From: SG8-4 sp964598225
GTDB lineage: Bacteria; Planctomycetota; Phycisphaerae; Sedimentisphaerales; Anaerobacaceae
Length of the DNA: 16,483 nt
Direction of reading: 5' to 3'
Assembly: GCA_964598225.1 (NCBI GenBank)
Contig: CAZRBG010000095.1
Span: 1 to 16,483, forward strand
Each line of letters starts with the position of its first letter. Position 1 is the stretch's first letter. Position numbers and translations under genes: made by a program. The notes beneath the pieces were generated by a model, which saw nothing but the letters and a program-made list of their open reading frames with translations, was not told the DNA's origin and did not search any database. Of the stretch, positions 15,355 through 16,483 are shown in pieces.

Positions 15355-16242
15355 ATGCACGGCCCGGAAACGGCCGCGGCAGGCGGTTTTTCTATAGCTC
15401 TGATAGTGGGGGTTTTGACCGGTATGTTCGGCATAGGCGGAGGGTTCCTGCTGACACCGGCCCTGATAATCCTGTTGGGCACGCCCGCTCCCACCGCTGT
15501 CGGCACCGGCATGGCGACTATTCTGGTGACGACCAGCTTCGCCATGCTCAACAGAAGGCGAAGCGGCACGATTGACGTAAGGCTGGCTCTGACGATTTCC
15601 GCCGGCGGCGTATTGGGTGTAGGCATAGGTCTGCATTTGCTCGAAACTCTCAAGAACAGCGCCCCTCTGGTGATTAATGGCCGCGAAATTCAGGCCGTCG
15701 AGTATATTCTGATGTGCGCGTTCGCGGCGTTCCTGCTGGCGATCGCCGGACATCTGAGCTTCGATCACCTTCGCACACGGGGAAAGCCTCCGCAGAAAAG
15801 GGTGGGATTACTTGCCGCAGTCAAAATTCCGCCGTACTTCTTCTATGAATCGCTCGAACAACCTTACTTGTCGGTCGTTTCTCTGGTGCTGCTGGGCGTC
15901 GGCGCGGGCGTTCTCACGGGCTTGATGGGAGTCGGCGGAGGGATAATACTGCTTCCTGCGCTGATATACCTGGTCGGGCAGCGAACGACTAAGGCGGCGG
16001 GAACCAGCCTTCTTATTATATGGATATCCTCGTTGATTGCGGTGGCGCTCAACACCAAACACGGCAACATCGACGTGCACCTGTGGGCTGTAATGACCAT
16101 TGGCGGGTCGATAGGCGCTTTGTTTGGCACCAGGCTCGGCCTCAAAGTGGATGACGTGAAGCTGCGAGGCTATTTCGTCTATGTTGTCTTCGGAGCATTT
16201 CTAATTGTCTCTTACAAGATAGTCGTTCTGGCTTTCGGTTGA
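15355..16242 (+). CDS. TauE/SafE family membrane exporter
   Basis: 295 aa from the ATG at 15355; almost entirely hydrophobic, with about eight membrane segments. The internal duplication typical of the family is plain: GMFGIGGG (23-30) followed by FLLTPAL, and GLMGVGGG (189-196) followed by IILLPAL. Each half also has a T/G-A-x-GT-S/G motif. A loop of roughly 40-50 mostly polar residues before the second half (containing SFDHLRTRGKPPQKR) connects the two. Family members are linked to export of sulfite, sulfoacetate or other organosulfur anions, but most are untested. The gene follows the glycosidase genes on the same strand but is separated from them by 225 bp with the hairpin array. It may therefore be an independent unit rather than part of the sugar operon. 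Family: confident. Substrate: unknown. Confidence 0.88.
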   Translation: MHGPETAAAGGFSIALIVGVLTGMFGIGGGFLLTPALIILLGTPAPTAVGTGMATILVTTSFAMLNRRRSGTIDVRLALTISAGGVLGVGIGLHLLETLKNSAPLVINGREIQAVEYILMCAFAAFLLAIAGHLSFDHLRTRGKPPQKRVGLLAAVKIPPYFFYESLEQPYLSVVSLVLLGVGAGVLTGLMGVGGGIILLPALIYLVGQRTTKAAGTSLLIIWISSLIAVALNTKHGNIDVHLWAVMTIGGSIGALFGTRLGLKVDDVKLRGYFVYVVFGAFLIVSYKIVVLAFG

Positions 16243-16255
16243 ATGCAATACAAAG

Positions 16256-16432
16256 ATGCGATTCTTCTCACCCGAGGTGTGATTTGAAGACACAATCTTG
16301 TCCTTGTTTGAAGAAGGTGGCTATCCTCGTGGGGTGCAAAAACTCATCCAGGCATAAAGTCTTGAACCAAAGAAGGATGCAATTCGTTTCATCATAGATA
16401 TTCCACTGCATTTGCGGCTGCTTGCAGATGGG
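16256..16432 (+). pseudogene. Possible decayed small reading frame
   Basis: One plus-strand frame from the ATG at 16256 reads like protein, in pieces: MRFFSPEV, stop, FEDTILSLFEEGGYPRGVQKLIQA (split by me: FEDTILSLFEEGG then YPRGVQKLIQA), stop, SLEPKKDAIRFIIDIPL then HLRLLADG, stop. Two in-frame stops (TGA 16280-16282, TAA 16352-16354) break it. The composition is protein-like, but I recognise no family, and a 180-bp stretch can look coding by chance. The 62-aa open frame on the opposite strand (16268-16456) looks less natural. Confidence 0.25.
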
Positions 16433-16483
16433 TAGTGTCAAGAATCTTTCGCACATTTTTGTGTAAGCTCTCTCAATCCGGTT
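16430..16483. mobile_element. Possible outer end of an insertion sequence continuing past the window
   Basis: From GGGTAGTGTCAAG (16430) the character of the sequence changes to a T-rich stretch with TCTTTCGCACATTTTTGTG. This resembles the terminal inverted repeats of some IS256-like elements as I remember them. No transposase and no second end are visible, so this is a suggestion only. Confidence 0.25.

Noticed and set aside
1..16483. tRNA, rRNA or riboswitch genes
   Set aside because: No cloverleaf-like T-arm motifs, conserved rRNA segments or recognisable riboswitch cores were seen when reading both strands.

Overview
The window holds two divergent gene sets that leave a short AT-rich spacer at about 3488-3776. 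Gene content suggests a Planctomycetota-type bacterium (Phycisphaerae-like) or a related PVC-group lineage. The signs are a prepilin-like secreted protein with an H-X9-D tail, several large secreted carbohydrate-active proteins, and an intergenic mosaic of short palindromes of the kind that produces spurious 'CPELVEG' and 'HGQDAHAT' peptides in databases. The taxonomic call is inference; there is no rRNA or other marker gene here.

Minus strand, in transcription order: a type IV pilin-like/H-X9-D protein (3487-2717), a DegT/DnrJ/EryC1/StrS aminotransferase (2609-1269), a hydroxypyruvate-isomerase-like TIM barrel protein (1192-407), and the first 127 codons of a secreted protein that leaves the window at base 1 (382-1). 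That truncated gene is a third paralogue of the two large plus-strand glycosidase-like genes.

Plus strand: two tandem paralogues with a clan GH-D-like (GH36/GH27/GH31-type) barrel. One has 1015 aa (3777-6824). The other has 1628 aa (6868-11754) and carries an extra C-terminal half made of about 13 beta-propeller-type repeats. Next come a 1115-aa secreted (alpha/alpha)6-barrel glycosidase-like protein (11782-15129), a 145-bp array of five hairpins (15148-15292), and a TauE/SafE family membrane exporter (15355-16242). The last 240 bp hold what looks like a decayed reading frame and possibly the outer end of an insertion sequence.

Taken together this looks like a carbohydrate-utilisation locus. 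Exported glycosidase-like enzymes would release sugars outside the cytoplasm, while a sugar isomerase-like enzyme and a PLP sugar aminotransferase work inside. The substrate cannot be read from the sequence. No transporter of the SusC/D, ABC or MFS type and no sulfatase is visible. The parts most likely to be undescribed are the GH36-like paralogue family, its fusion to a double propeller, and the 1115-aa helical-barrel protein.
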